This document shows, piece after piece, positions 44,689-53,149 of a stretch of 64,000 nucleotides of DNA; the first letter of the stretch is position 1, and each line of letters begins with the position of its first letter. The notes under the pieces are model-generated. The model did not search any database. It was not told the DNA's origin and worked only from the letters and a program-made list of their open reading frames with translations. The stretch spans positions 1 to 64,000 of the forward strand of contig NZ_JACJPO010000038.1 in the NCBI RefSeq assembly GCF_014696105.1, given 5' to 3'. A program made the translations under genes and the position numbers. The stretch is from Microcoleus sp. FACHB-1515. GTDB lineage: Bacteria > Cyanobacteriota > Cyanobacteriia > Elainellales > Elainellaceae.

Positions 44689-46995
44689 ATGCTGAAGAGG
44701 GCGCTAGAGCAATATCGGGCTGGACAGTTGGCACAAGCCGCGCAAATCTGTCAGCAACTGTTGCAGCAGCAGCCCGATCACGTTGGAGCGCTGCATCTGC
44801 TTGGCCTGATTGCGGCAAGGCAGGGAGATTTAGAAAAGGCAATCGCCCTCTACGATCGCGTCATTCACCAACAGCCGCAGCACCTCGAAGCGCACAACAA
44901 TCTGGGGATTGCGCTGATGCAGCTTGGCCGACTGGCGGAATCGATCGCGGCCTACCGTCAAGCGCTGAAGTTTGCGCCGCGATCGCCTGAAGTGCTGGTT
45001 AATTTAGGGAATGCACTGCAATCGCAAGGCAACCTCACCGAATCGATTCACTGCTATGAGCAAGCTTTGGCGCACAATCCCAAGTTGAGTGCAGCACACA
45101 AGAATTTGGCGCATGTGCTGCGAATGCAGGGGCAAACCGCCGCTGCAATTGTGCATCATCAAAGCGCGATCGCCCTCGCCCCCAACGATGGGGAAGCCCA
45201 CTTTGGCTACGCCTTCACGCTGCTGATCAACGGCGATTTGCAGGCCGGATTTGCCGAATATGAATGGCGCTGGCGACTCGCTTACAATCCGCCGCGCCAA
45301 TTTCCGCAGCCGCGCTGGGACGGTGCGCCGCTGAATGGAAAAACCTTGCTGCTGTGGGCAGAACAAGGCTTTGGCGATACGCTGCAATTTGTGCGCTATG
45401 TGTTGCTGCTGGCGAATCAGGGGCGCATCATTGTCGAATGTCAGCCGAGTTTGCGATCGCTGCTCACCTCCGTTCCAGGCATCGCTCAGGTCATTTCGCA
45501 AGGCGAACCGCTGCCGCCTTTTGATTGGCAAGCTCCGCTGCTGAGCCTTCCTCATTTGATGAAGACTGCGATCGACACGATTCCTGCTCGCGTTCCATAC
45601 TTGCATCCACCGCAATCTGTCAACTTGCCAGGCTCATTCAAAATCGGCATCGCTTGGGCAGGCGATCCCAAAAATCCGATTAACCAGCGGCGATCGTGCC
45701 CCGTCGAGCAATTTCTCAAGCTGCGCTCGATCCCCGGTGTCACGCTCTACAGCCTACAAAAAGATCAGGCAGTCGAACTGCCAGAAGACGTCATCGATCT
45801 GAGCGATCGCCTGCGAAATTTTGCTGATACTGCCGCGATCGTGGCCGAGCTAGATTTGGTCATTTCGATCGATACCGCTTTGGCGCATCTCGCGGGCGCA
45901 CTGGGAAAAGCCGTCTGGGTCGTGCTGCCATTTTCTCCAGATTGGCGCTGGCTGCTGCATCGATCCGATTCCCCTTGGTATCCAACGATGCGCCTGTTTC
46001 GTCAGCCGCAGGCAAACGATTGGGACAGCGTTTTTGCTCAGGTTGCAGCGGAATTACAACGATCAAGTGGTCGGGTGCGATCGATCGACACGCTTGCTTT
46101 GCACTGCGCCACCTGGACAGAAGCCGCAATTAATCTTGCGCTTCAGCTTCAGCGCCACTGCCGCCTCAAGCTGCTGTCTCCGCCGAATCTTCAGGCGATC
46201 GCCAATCCGCTCAATCGCTATCTGTTGGCACAGTTGCCCGTCATTGCCAGCGCAGACTGTCCGGTTTTACATCTGCTCGATCGTGATGCAGATCGATCGA
46301 TCGCCGCTCCTGTGAAAATCGGCTGGATTCTGTCTGATGCTCCGCCGAAAATAAACGACAACGATTACAGTGCACTCATTGCTTCTGTTCCGGTGGCGAA
46401 ACAGCTAGAAGCTCAGGGCATCAAGTGCGTTCATGCGATCGATCCTGGCATTGATCCCACCATTTTTCATCCTGTTGAGCGATCGCCGCACCGGAAGCGT
46501 TTTGCAATTTTTGCCGCAGGTGAACCGAGCGACTTGGTTCTGGCCGCATTCGATCGATTTTCAACAGAGCATCCGGAAGCGCAACTGCTGACCAGTTGGC
46601 CGATCGCGAAGCGCTCCCGGAACGGTATCGATAGTTCTCTCCCTGGCTTGCATCTGGGAGTTCTCAAGGACGCAGCACTCGCACAGGTGTTTCACTCCGT
46701 CGATGCAGTGGTGGCGATCGATTCCACACCTGCGGTGAGCGTCACCGCCGCCCTGTCTTGTGGTCTGCCTGTTGTGATCACCGCCGATTTTGACTGGGTG
46801 AATGATTCGATCGCGTTTGTTTTGCCCGCTGTAACGGTTGAGGGTGTGGTCGATCGCCTCCGGCAAATCCGCCGCGATCCCGCAACCGCCCAAGCCAAAG
46901 GTTTAGCCGCCTCCCGACAGATGCAAGATTGTACTTGGGAGCGCCAAACGCTCAAGCTGCTCTCGGCCTTGCAGCAGAGCTTCACTGCTGGCTAG
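44689..46995 (+). CDS. TPR protein with glycosyltransferase-like domains, 768 aa
   Basis: Residues 1-200 contain five or six TPR units (ALEQYRAGQLAQAAQIC; AHNNLGIALMQLGRLAESIAA; VLVNLGNALQSQGNLTESI). The middle (about 320-440) resembles family-9 glycosyltransferases (KIGIAWAGDPKNPINQRRS, LVISIDTALAHLAGALGKAVWVVLPF). The last about 220 residues look like a GT-B half (KIGWILSDAPPKIND, VHAIDPGIDPTIFHP). Such fused proteins work on surface sugars; substrate unknown. The short repeat at 46611-46630 falls in the last domain (SWPIAKRSRNGIDSS). It starts 3 bp after the lipoprotein stop and overlaps the convergent peptidase stop by 4 bp. Confidence 0.85.
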   Translation: MLKRALEQYRAGQLAQAAQICQQLLQQQPDHVGALHLLGLIAARQGDLEKAIALYDRVIHQQPQHLEAHNNLGIALMQLGRLAESIAAYRQALKFAPRSPEVLVNLGNALQSQGNLTESIHCYEQALAHNPKLSAAHKNLAHVLRMQGQTAAAIVHHQSAIALAPNDGEAHFGYAFTLLINGDLQAGFAEYEWRWRLAYNPPRQFPQPRWDGAPLNGKTLLLWAEQGFGDTLQFVRYVLLLANQGRIIVECQPSLRSLLTSVPGIAQVISQGEPLPPFDWQAPLLSLPHLMKTAIDTIPARVPYLHPPQSVNLPGSFKIGIAWAGDPKNPINQRRSCPVEQFLKLRSIPGVTLYSLQKDQAVELPEDVIDLSDRLRNFADTAAIVAELDLVISIDTALAHLAGALGKAVWVVLPFSPDWRWLLHRSDSPWYPTMRLFRQPQANDWDSVFAQVAAELQRSSGRVRSIDTLALHCATWTEAAINLALQLQRHCRLKLLSPPNLQAIANPLNRYLLAQLPVIASADCPVLHLLDRDADRSIAAPVKIGWILSDAPPKINDNDYSALIASVPVAKQLEAQGIKCVHAIDPGIDPTIFHPVERSPHRKRFAIFAAGEPSDLVLAAFDRFSTEHPEAQLLTSWPIAKRSRNGIDSSLPGLHLGVLKDAALAQVFHSVDAVVAIDSTPAVSVTAALSCGLPVVITADFDWVNDSIAFVLPAVTVEGVVDRLRQIRRDPATAQAKGLAASRQMQDCTWERQTLKLLSALQQSFTAG
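46611..46630 (+). repeat. short interspersed repeat, copy 3
   Basis: Core identical to copy 1 at 23581-23600, here on the coding strand of the TPR-glycosyltransferase gene, read in a frame encoding RSRNGI. The matching flanks (CGATCGCGA before the core, ATCGAT after) extend the identity beyond the core. Confidence 0.75.
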
Positions 46996-47942
46996 TCGGC
47001 TCGATCGACCATTACACCCGATCCGGACTCTAAACTGTCGCCCATGCGATCGCCCGTGTGGTACGCAGCCAAAATCACTTCGCTGGTTTTGCCCCAGACG
47101 ATCGCGCCTGTTCGATCGATGGCGATCGCCCCCAGATCGCGCTGATTGTGGGCGGCTTCGGTGAACGATCGCTCAAATGCAGCTTGAAGCGACAGTCCAT
47201 CCGTAGCGCGAACGACAATGCGGGCGGCAAGGCATTCGTCAATGATGTCTTCGCCGATTCCGGTGCAGCTTACGGCAGCGTGAGGTGTCGCGTAGTTTCC
47301 GGCTGGCATGGCGCTATCGCTGACGCGCCCAATGCGCTCAAAGCCTTTGCCGCCTGTGGAGGTGCCGACTGCCAAGCGGCCTTGACCGTCAAGGGCAACC
47401 ACGCCGATCGTGCCGCGCCCGGCTTCGCTGCTGACCAGTTCTTTTTCGGCGACGACGCCCGCCATTTCTTTTGTGAAGTTGCCGCGTCGTTCTTGAATCC
47501 ATTCTTGCAGGCGAATTTCGGTCAGCGGGTCGTGCAGGGGAACTTGCAGTTCGCGCATCAAATCGGCGGCTCCGTGTTCGGACAAGACGCGATCGGGCGA
47601 AGTCTGCAAAAATTCGGCCAGATCGATCGGATTTTTGAGGCGCGAAACGTTGATCACGCCGCTGAAGCGCTGAGCTTGTCCGTCCATCAGCGCGGCACTC
47701 ATGCGAATTTGCCCGTCCGATTGCAGCACCGATCCGGTTCCGGAATTGAAGCGCGGGTCATCTTCCAGCAGTTGACAGCCCCGCACAACCGCAGCAGATG
47801 CGTTGGTTCCATCCAGCAAGAGCGCGTAGACGGCTTCGATCACGTCATAGAGCGATCGCCGCACGGCCTCGACGCCCGATTTACCTTTCAAAGAACTGCC
47901 TGCTCCGCCGTGAATGATGAGTTTGGGTTGCACTGCCTGCAT
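46992..47942 (-). CDS. isoaspartyl peptidase/L-asparaginase, Ntn-hydrolase type
   Basis: 316 aa from ATG 47942. The IIHGGAGSS start, FNSGTGSVLQ and the auto-cleavage motif in EAGRGTIGVVAL (nucleophile Thr after Gly, about residue 180) and STGG are the plant-type asparaginase pattern. The enzyme cleaves isoaspartyl dipeptides and asparagine after self-processing into two chains. The frame open to 48080 overlaps the DUF2256-like gene and is not used. The stop overlaps the convergent TPR-glycosyltransferase by 4 bp. Confidence 0.9.
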   Translation of the reverse strand: MQAVQPKLIIHGGAGSSLKGKSGVEAVRRSLYDVIEAVYALLLDGTNASAAVVRGCQLLEDDPRFNSGTGSVLQSDGQIRMSAALMDGQAQRFSGVINVSRLKNPIDLAEFLQTSPDRVLSEHGAADLMRELQVPLHDPLTEIRLQEWIQERRGNFTKEMAGVVAEKELVSSEAGRGTIGVVALDGQGRLAVGTSTGGKGFERIGRVSDSAMPAGNYATPHAAVSCTGIGEDIIDECLAARIVVRATDGLSLQAAFERSFTEAAHNQRDLGAIAIDRTGAIVWGKTSEVILAAYHTGDRMGDSLESGSGVMVDRAD

Positions 47943-47998
47943 GATTGCTGCGATCGAAGGAACATCATATTCTAGCGCTCTCCTTTCGATCGATTTGC

Positions 47999-48160
47999 TC
48001 AATCTGGCAGTTTTGCCTCGGTGCGATGGCGACGGCAGCGATCCGAGCAGTATTTCACTTCGTCCCAGCAGTTTTCCCACTTTTTGCGCCAGGTGAAAGG
48101 ACGCTGACAGACCGGACAGATTTTAGTTGGCAAATCGGATTTTTTAACGCCGCGCGGCAT
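47999..48160 (-). CDS. DUF2256-type small zinc-binding protein, 53 aa
   Basis: A short gene below the usual length cut-off. From ATG 48160 the protein begins [18 protein letters not shown], followed by [11 protein letters not shown] and a second pair of Cys in [12 protein letters not shown]. The four-Cys, basic layout is that of DUF2256 proteins found widely in bacteria and cyanobacteria; function unknown. It lies 56 bp upstream of the isoaspartyl peptidase start on the same strand. Confidence 0.85.
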   Translation of the reverse strand: MPRGVKKSDLPTKICPVCQRPFTWRKKWENCWDEVKYCSDRCRRHRTEAKLPD

Positions 48161-48273
48161 AGTTACAAAACGAAACAATCTATCTTCATTTTAACGAGTC
48201 GGTCGCTTCGCGATCGCCCTTCTAGCTGGCTTCCGCAAAACGCTAGGATAAAATCGAGCTTTGAGGAAACTCG

Positions 48274-48474
48274 ATGAATCGGCCAAAACGCAGCATCTCG
48301 CAACTGAGACCGGAAACGATCGTCTTTCTATTTTTTCTGGGAATTACGATCGCCATTTGGGTGTTGCGCGGATTGGCGCTGCTCGCCTTTCTGCCCGGAT
48401 GGATCATTTGGCTGTTGATTTTTCTCACCTTTGGCGCGGGAATTGTCGAATTTCTCCAGCGCACCAAGCGTTAG
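48274..48474 (+). CDS. small two-helix membrane protein, 66 aa
   Basis: The start ATG 48274 (MNRPKRSISQLRPET) is followed by two hydrophobic helices: about 16-36 (IVFLFFLGITIAIWVLRGLA) and about 38-58 (LAFLPGWIIWLLIFLTFGAG), and a basic tail. It is preceded by GAGGAAAC, a fair ribosome binding site. No family name is recognised, but similar short proteins occur in cyanobacteria. It overlaps the convergent BrkB-like gene by 4 bp. Confidence 0.7.
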   Translation: MNRPKRSISQLRPETIVFLFFLGITIAIWVLRGLALLAFLPGWIIWLLIFLTFGAGIVEFLQRTKR

Positions 48475-49358
48475 ATTTTTTGCGAGGCGGCCTGTTTCTG
48501 CATCGCTTCGCCGACTGTAACGTTGAGCTGATCGCCGACCAGCATCACCAAACAGCCCAGATACAGCCAGATTTGCAGCACGATCACCGCGCCGATCGCG
48601 CCATACGCTCGATTGTAGTCGCCAAAGTTTGAGACATACAGGCGAAAGCCGCTCGACAGCAATGCCCACGATACGGCAGCAACAACGGCTCCCGGCAAAA
48701 TCGGCTGACCGGGATTCCAGCGGCTGGGGCCATAGCGGTAGACAAAGGCAAAAGCGATCGAAATGATTCCCAGCGCCAGCGGCCAAGTCAACAGTCGCCA
48801 AGTCGTGAGCAATCCGGGTTCGAGTCCTCCGCTTTGGCTGGCAATTCGCCGCACTGCCCAATCACCAACGAACAGCAAAATCGACGCAGCCAGCAGCAGC
48901 AAAATCGTTCCGATCGTCAGGCCGATCGACACGAGCTTGCGCTTCCAAAATGGTCGCCACTGAGACAGCGGAATTTGGTGAATCTGGTCGAGCGCAGTCA
49001 TGGCAGCAACCAATGCGCCAGATGAAGTCCACAGCGCGATCGCAAAGCTGAGCGAAAATAATCCGCCGTTGCGACTGGTGCTAATGTCGCCTGCGAAATC
49101 CTGCACGATCGTCAGCACCTCGACCGGAGCAATCTCGCTGATTTGAGTCGTAAGCTGATTGAAGGCGGTCGTCAAGGGAGCAAACAGACCGATCGCCGTC
49201 AGCACCGCAAGAATAGCCGGAAACATCGCGAGCAGCGTATTGTAAGCCATTTCTGCCGCCAGTCCGGTTAGCCGCTGCTGGCCGACTTTGGCGATCGTCT
49301 TGCGAAGGGTATGCAGATTCAAATGTCCAAAAAATCGAAAAAACCGCGCAGAAACCAT
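48471..49358 (-). CDS. YihY/BrkB-family inner-membrane protein
   Basis: About 295 aa from ATG 49358 (a GTG at 49373 is also possible). Six membrane segments and family features are present: LAAEMAYNTLLAMFPAILAVL near the start, WRPFWKRKLVSIGLTIG, then RYGPSRWNPGQPILPGA and LYVSNFGDYNRAYGAIGAVIV near the end. This is the classical YihY/BrkB (formerly RNase BN) pattern. No nuclease motif is present, and its physiological role is unknown. Confidence 0.9.
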   Translation of the reverse strand: MVSARFFRFFGHLNLHTLRKTIAKVGQQRLTGLAAEMAYNTLLAMFPAILAVLTAIGLFAPLTTAFNQLTTQISEIAPVEVLTIVQDFAGDISTSRNGGLFSLSFAIALWTSSGALVAAMTALDQIHQIPLSQWRPFWKRKLVSIGLTIGTILLLLAASILLFVGDWAVRRIASQSGGLEPGLLTTWRLLTWPLALGIISIAFAFVYRYGPSRWNPGQPILPGAVVAAVSWALLSSGFRLYVSNFGDYNRAYGAIGAVIVLQIWLYLGCLVMLVGDQLNVTVGEAMQKQAASQKI

Positions 49359-49428
49359 TGCACTTGCTCCCAAGTTGCTGCCAGTCAGTGTAGGCGGTTC
49401 TTGCTCACTTCGCTAGAGCAAATTGCCT

Positions 49429-51720
49429 TCATTGGCGCTCTTGGAACTGCGTCAGCAGGCGCACGGTGAAGGTTGTCCAGCCTTGTGCGCTTTCGACCTG
49501 AATTTCTCCTTGAAGGCGATCGACAAATTTTTGCACAAGCGCCAGTCCCAGCCCAGTTCCGCCCTGCTTCCAAGGATCAGCGTCAGGAATGCGGTAGAAT
49601 TTTTTGAAAATATGCGGCAGTTCAGCGGCGGGAATTTCCGCTTGATTTTGCAGTTGAAACACGGTGAACCCTTCTTCTTGCCAAACGGTGAGCAAAATTT
49701 CGTGATCGCTAGCCGTGTATTTGCAGGCGTTGTTCAGGAGTTCCGCCAAAATCCGCTGGAGCATTCCGAAGTCACAGGTCATTGGCTGAAGGTTGGCCGG
49801 ACAGTTGACCTGCAAGCGCTGTTGCCGATGCGAAATTCGCGTCTTAAACGGTTCAATCAGGGCAAGCAGCCAGCGCTGGAGCGCTAAAGTTTCCAGCGTG
49901 ACTGGCCCTGCTGCCACTTCAAGCCGCTGCAAATCAAGCAAATCGTTGATGAGTTCGGCTTCGCGGGTCGATTCGGCTTCGAGAATCTGCAAATAGCGCT
50001 GGCGGCGCGTTTCATCGGGCGTATTTTTCAGCATGTGGATCGCCATTTTCACGTTAGAAATTGGCGTCCGCAACTCGTGCGACACGGTGCTTAAAAAGTC
50101 ATCCTTGAGGCGGTTGAGCTTTTCAAGTTCTTTGACCTGCGCTTGCGAAGCTTGAAAGAGGCGGGCTTGGCGGATGGCGATCGCACACTGGTTTGCCACC
50201 TGCTGCACCAATCGAATTTCATCGTCGTTAAATTCGTAATCTTTGTGATTGATCAGCCACAGATCGCCCAAAACCGCTTGATCCATGCCTTGCGACGAAG
50301 CAGGATCGACAAAAATCGGGCAGGCCAACATTGCGACCTGTCCGCGCACTGGATTGGGCAGCAGCGAGCAAAACTGAAAGTACAAGCCGTCCTTAAGCTG
50401 ACTGTAGATTTCTGGAAATCGATCCATTTGTGCGACTCGTCCCTGATAGGTCGGAATCGAATTGGTGTAGTCGTAGCAAATGGTTGAGATGCCCTGATCG
50501 AGATCGTACAGGGCGGCATTGCAGCCGCTTAGCTCCAAAACCAGCGTCAGTTCGCGCACGGCGGCATCGAGAATTTGACCTTCATCGAGCGAATCACGGA
50601 CGCGATCGGTAATTCGCTTCAGCATCGACTCAAAATTCAGGGCACGTTCAACTTCTTCGGTGCGCCTGCGGACTTTCTGCTCTAAATCGGCATTAAGCTG
50701 CTGCGCCTGCTGATACTTTTCGGACTGAGCGATCGCGATCGCAATCTGGTCAGCCAACTGCTGCAACAAATTCGCCTCATCAACTTTCCACTGGCGCGGA
50801 GCCGCACACACATGGGCACAGATTAATCCCAGCAGCTTATCGTCTTGCAAAATCGGCGTTACCATAGCGGCTTTGATTTGATGCTGCTGCACCAGCGATT
50901 GCACTTCGGGCGGCAAAGCAATTTGCTCAGCATCATCGATCGCTGCAAAGCCGCGACTTTTGTAGAAGGCGATTCGCTGTGCCATCCGGTCAGGATCGAT
51001 CGCGGTGCCTAAAACCGAAGGCCATGCCGCATTCACGGATTCTGCCACGATCGCAGCACTGCCATTGGCCGCAATCCGGTAGACGACAACGCGATCGGTC
51101 TGGAGAAACTGTCGCACTTCAGCCACCGCACTGCTAAGAATTTCTTGTGGATTTAGCGATAGGCGAATGCGACGCGCAATTTGACCAATCAGTTCTCCTT
51201 GTTCAACGCGCTGCCGAAGCTGCTGCTCAACAAGCTTGCGATCGCGAATGTCGTGCAGCAGCCAGCGCAGTTGAATCAGGCGATCGGCTTGCCGCTGGGC
51301 AGAACCGCTCAGCAACACATAAATAGGTTCCGGGTGATGCAGCAAGCAAACTTCTTGCGTTTGCGTAAGTGCGCCTTGCTCAAATGCGCTGAGCATTTCG
51401 CTCCACTGCTGGCGAGATGCATCTGTCAGCAAGTGATGAAAAGGCTGCTGGATAAGGTCATCTGGCGATCGATCGAGCAATCTTGCCGCTGCTTGATTGA
51501 CGGTGAGAATCTGGCCTTGCGCGTTGGTGACGATATAGGCATCGGGTGCAAATTCAAACAAATCTTGATAGTGCTGCGATCGATCTTCGAGGCGGGCGAT
51601 CGTCTGTGTGAGCTGCGCTAGCGTTTCCCGGACGCTGGCAAGCACGGGTGAATCAATGCACAGCGCATTCAGTCGATGCTGCACCAGCTCGATTTGCTGG
51701 TCGAGGCGGTCTTGCTCCAC
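49429..51720 (-). CDS. PAS-GAF-GAF sensor histidine kinase
   Basis: 763 aa from GTG 51720, preceded by GGGAGAG; the longer frame to 51828 is unlikely. Domains: PAS (about 45-165, YIVTNAQGQILTVNQ); GAF 1 (about 175-335, VVYRIAANGSAAIVAES); coiled stretch; GAF 2 (about 365-525); HisKA with phosphorylatable His in STVSHELRTPISN (near 547); HATPase (about 645-755, ELLNNACKYT, GGTGLGLALV). No receiver or membrane helix is seen, so it is a soluble hybrid-free kinase. A GAF with Cys could bind a bilin but the candidate pigment site is not obvious. The partner regulator is not adjacent. Confidence 0.9.
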   Translation of the reverse strand: MEQDRLDQQIELVQHRLNALCIDSPVLASVRETLAQLTQTIARLEDRSQHYQDLFEFAPDAYIVTNAQGQILTVNQAAARLLDRSPDDLIQQPFHHLLTDASRQQWSEMLSAFEQGALTQTQEVCLLHHPEPIYVLLSGSAQRQADRLIQLRWLLHDIRDRKLVEQQLRQRVEQGELIGQIARRIRLSLNPQEILSSAVAEVRQFLQTDRVVVYRIAANGSAAIVAESVNAAWPSVLGTAIDPDRMAQRIAFYKSRGFAAIDDAEQIALPPEVQSLVQQHQIKAAMVTPILQDDKLLGLICAHVCAAPRQWKVDEANLLQQLADQIAIAIAQSEKYQQAQQLNADLEQKVRRRTEEVERALNFESMLKRITDRVRDSLDEGQILDAAVRELTLVLELSGCNAALYDLDQGISTICYDYTNSIPTYQGRVAQMDRFPEIYSQLKDGLYFQFCSLLPNPVRGQVAMLACPIFVDPASSQGMDQAVLGDLWLINHKDYEFNDDEIRLVQQVANQCAIAIRQARLFQASQAQVKELEKLNRLKDDFLSTVSHELRTPISNVKMAIHMLKNTPDETRRQRYLQILEAESTREAELINDLLDLQRLEVAAGPVTLETLALQRWLLALIEPFKTRISHRQQRLQVNCPANLQPMTCDFGMLQRILAELLNNACKYTASDHEILLTVWQEEGFTVFQLQNQAEIPAAELPHIFKKFYRIPDADPWKQGGTGLGLALVQKFVDRLQGEIQVESAQGWTTFTVRLLTQFQERQ

Positions 51721-52040
51721 TGCGTCTCTCCCGTTTCGCCTGCGCTGATTGGCTCGCTGTTTTTGACAATAACATTTAGGCAAACTTCCTGAGAAGCGCA
51801 AAACCGACAGGATGGCGCGATCGCCCAATGAATTCGACTTTCGTATAGTTTTTCTGAGTTTTCGCGGCTAAAAAACGAGGGAAGATGAACTCCTCCCTCG
51901 CTTGCGGATTGATTGGATTTGAGCTTTTGGCGAAGTTGCTGCTGCTGTTTGCGAAGCTGCCTTGCTCTTGCAGAGCCACCTTTGCCTTTGTCGTTACGAC
52001 CCGATCGCCGAGGAGATTCCCAGCGCTTGAGTTGAGCCAT
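51669..52040 (-). CDS. small basic protein, 123 aa or shorter
   Basis: ATG 52040 is preceded by a very good GGAGG ribosome binding site six bases away. The first 45 residues are strongly basic and Gln-rich (LKRWESPRRSGRNDKGK, RQLRKQQQQLRQKLK), like an RNA- or DNA-binding peptide. After about residue 45 the character changes (VHLPSFFSRENSEKLYES), and the frame runs 52 bp into the kinase gene. A frame break or an earlier true end is possible. No family is recognised. Confidence 0.45.
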   Translation of the reverse strand: MAQLKRWESPRRSGRNDKGKGGSARARQLRKQQQQLRQKLKSNQSASEGGVHLPSFFSRENSEKLYESRIHWAIAPSCRFCASQEVCLNVIVKNSEPISAGETGETQWSKTASTSKSSWCSID

Positions 52041-52137
52041 GTTCCACCTCCAGGAAATGCCCGTATCAGCTTCCACACCAGTTGCGATCGATTTCCCGCA
52101 CAGCTACCGGAGTTGGAAAATCGATTGTGAACTGCAT

Positions 52138-52218
52138 GGGCAGAGAGAGACTCGAACTCTCATACCTTTCGGTGCCACATTTTGAGTGTGGTGCGTCTAC
52201 CAATTTCGCCATCCGCCC
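52138..52218 (-). tRNA. tRNA-Leu(CAA)
   Basis: Minus strand, 81 nt. The acceptor stem GGGCGGA pairs with TCTGCCC (one G-U). The D arm contains GGTAGACGC, the anticodon arm CCACA-CTCAAAA-TGTGG gives anticodon CAA (reads UUG), and the T arm is GAGAG-TTCGAGT-CTCTC. A long variable arm fits leucine. No CCA is encoded. Its 5' 22 bases (52197-52218) also carry the 3' end of the M48 gene. Confidence 0.93.
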
Positions 52219-53087
52219 TGGATGTCTTTGCTGGGTTGACCAGCTTCATCATTATAGCGAACCGGACGCGATTTGAGTAGGGTTTGATAATCTTGGCTGC
52301 TGGCCCAGCGATCGATTTCTCGTGCTCGCAAAACCGGAACCGGATGGCTGAGCTGGCTAGTTTGCGCCTGCTTCAGCAGTTCACCCAGTTCGCTGCTGCT
52401 GACATCATCGTAAGAGCGAGCTTGTTCAAGAAAGGCATCCAGGTTCAGCAGTGGCGCAAGCGTGGGAGAGCCGCCGGACAGCTTCATCAAAACAGAAGCG
52501 ACGACACGCGGATCTTGGGCAACGAGGAGGGCAGCGCGATCGCAGGTGAATTCGGCACAGCGCACCCATTCGAGCAGTTGGGCTTGCAGACCTTGAGCGA
52601 TCGCCGCTCCGACCGAGGGCAGTTGCGCTGTTGCCAAAACTGCAATGTTCGCCAGCGTCAGGTAAACGCCGTGATCGCATTTAAGATGGCCGAGTTCATG
52701 CGCGAGAACCGCCTGAATTTCTTCGGGCGTCAGCAGTTCGATCAGCGAAGTGTGAACGACAATGAATGGCTGGCGTCCGCGCATGGCGAAGGTGTAAGCG
52801 TTGGGGATCGGGTGCTGCCGAATGTAGAGTTGCGGCACTTCCAGATCGAGAATTTTGCAGGCTTCCACCAGCAGTTTATGCAGGTCGGGCAGTTGCTTTT
52901 CGCTCACCAAGACGCTCGACGCGATATTTTCCAGATAGAAGAATTGCTCTGCGATCGGTCCCAGCAAATTTCGCACGACCAAATCCATTCCCGGCAGTTG
53001 CTTTAAGGCCTGAGTCGCCTGCAAATCAAGCGGATGGCGGAAGTGATCGGACTTGAGACCCAACAGCAGAGTTTTAGAAAGTGACAT
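52197..53087 (-). CDS. M48-family zinc metalloprotease (HtpX-like)
   Basis: 296 aa from ATG 53087. The zinc motif is in VLAHELGHLKCDHG, with a third Glu in WVRCAEFTCDRAALL, as in M48 proteases. An N-terminal leader of about 100 residues differs from classical HtpX, and only weak hydrophobic segments are seen, so it may be peripheral or soluble-facing. The last residues, DIQGGWRNW, and the TAG stop are encoded inside the tRNA-Leu gene, an overlap of 22 bp. Role: probably quality control of membrane proteins (family knowledge), specific target unknown. Confidence 0.88.
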   Translation of the reverse strand: MSLSKTLLLGLKSDHFRHPLDLQATQALKQLPGMDLVVRNLLGPIAEQFFYLENIASSVLVSEKQLPDLHKLLVEACKILDLEVPQLYIRQHPIPNAYTFAMRGRQPFIVVHTSLIELLTPEEIQAVLAHELGHLKCDHGVYLTLANIAVLATAQLPSVGAAIAQGLQAQLLEWVRCAEFTCDRAALLVAQDPRVVASVLMKLSGGSPTLAPLLNLDAFLEQARSYDDVSSSELGELLKQAQTSQLSHPVPVLRAREIDRWASSQDYQTLLKSRPVRYNDEAGQPSKDIQGGWRNW

Positions 53088-53099
53088 ATCAAACGCAAT

Positions 53100-53127
53100 T
53101 GCCGCTACAAAATTGATTGTAGCGGCA
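53100..53127. repeat. 10-bp perfect inverted repeat between murA and the M48 gene
   Basis: TGCCGCTACA (53100-53109) pairs with TGTAGCGGCA (53118-53127) across an 8-base loop. It fills the 62-bp gap between the two minus-strand genes. There is no T-run, so it is not a clear terminator; it may be a partial terminator, an mRNA stabiliser or a processing site. Confidence 0.55.
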
Positions 53128-53149
53128 GGCAATCGAGACTGACAGCAAT

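Noticed and set aside
47058-47975. 305-codon plus-strand frame opposite the isoaspartyl peptidase
   Set aside because: The minus-strand gene has the full Thr-asparaginase signature, and this frame is its antisense mirror.
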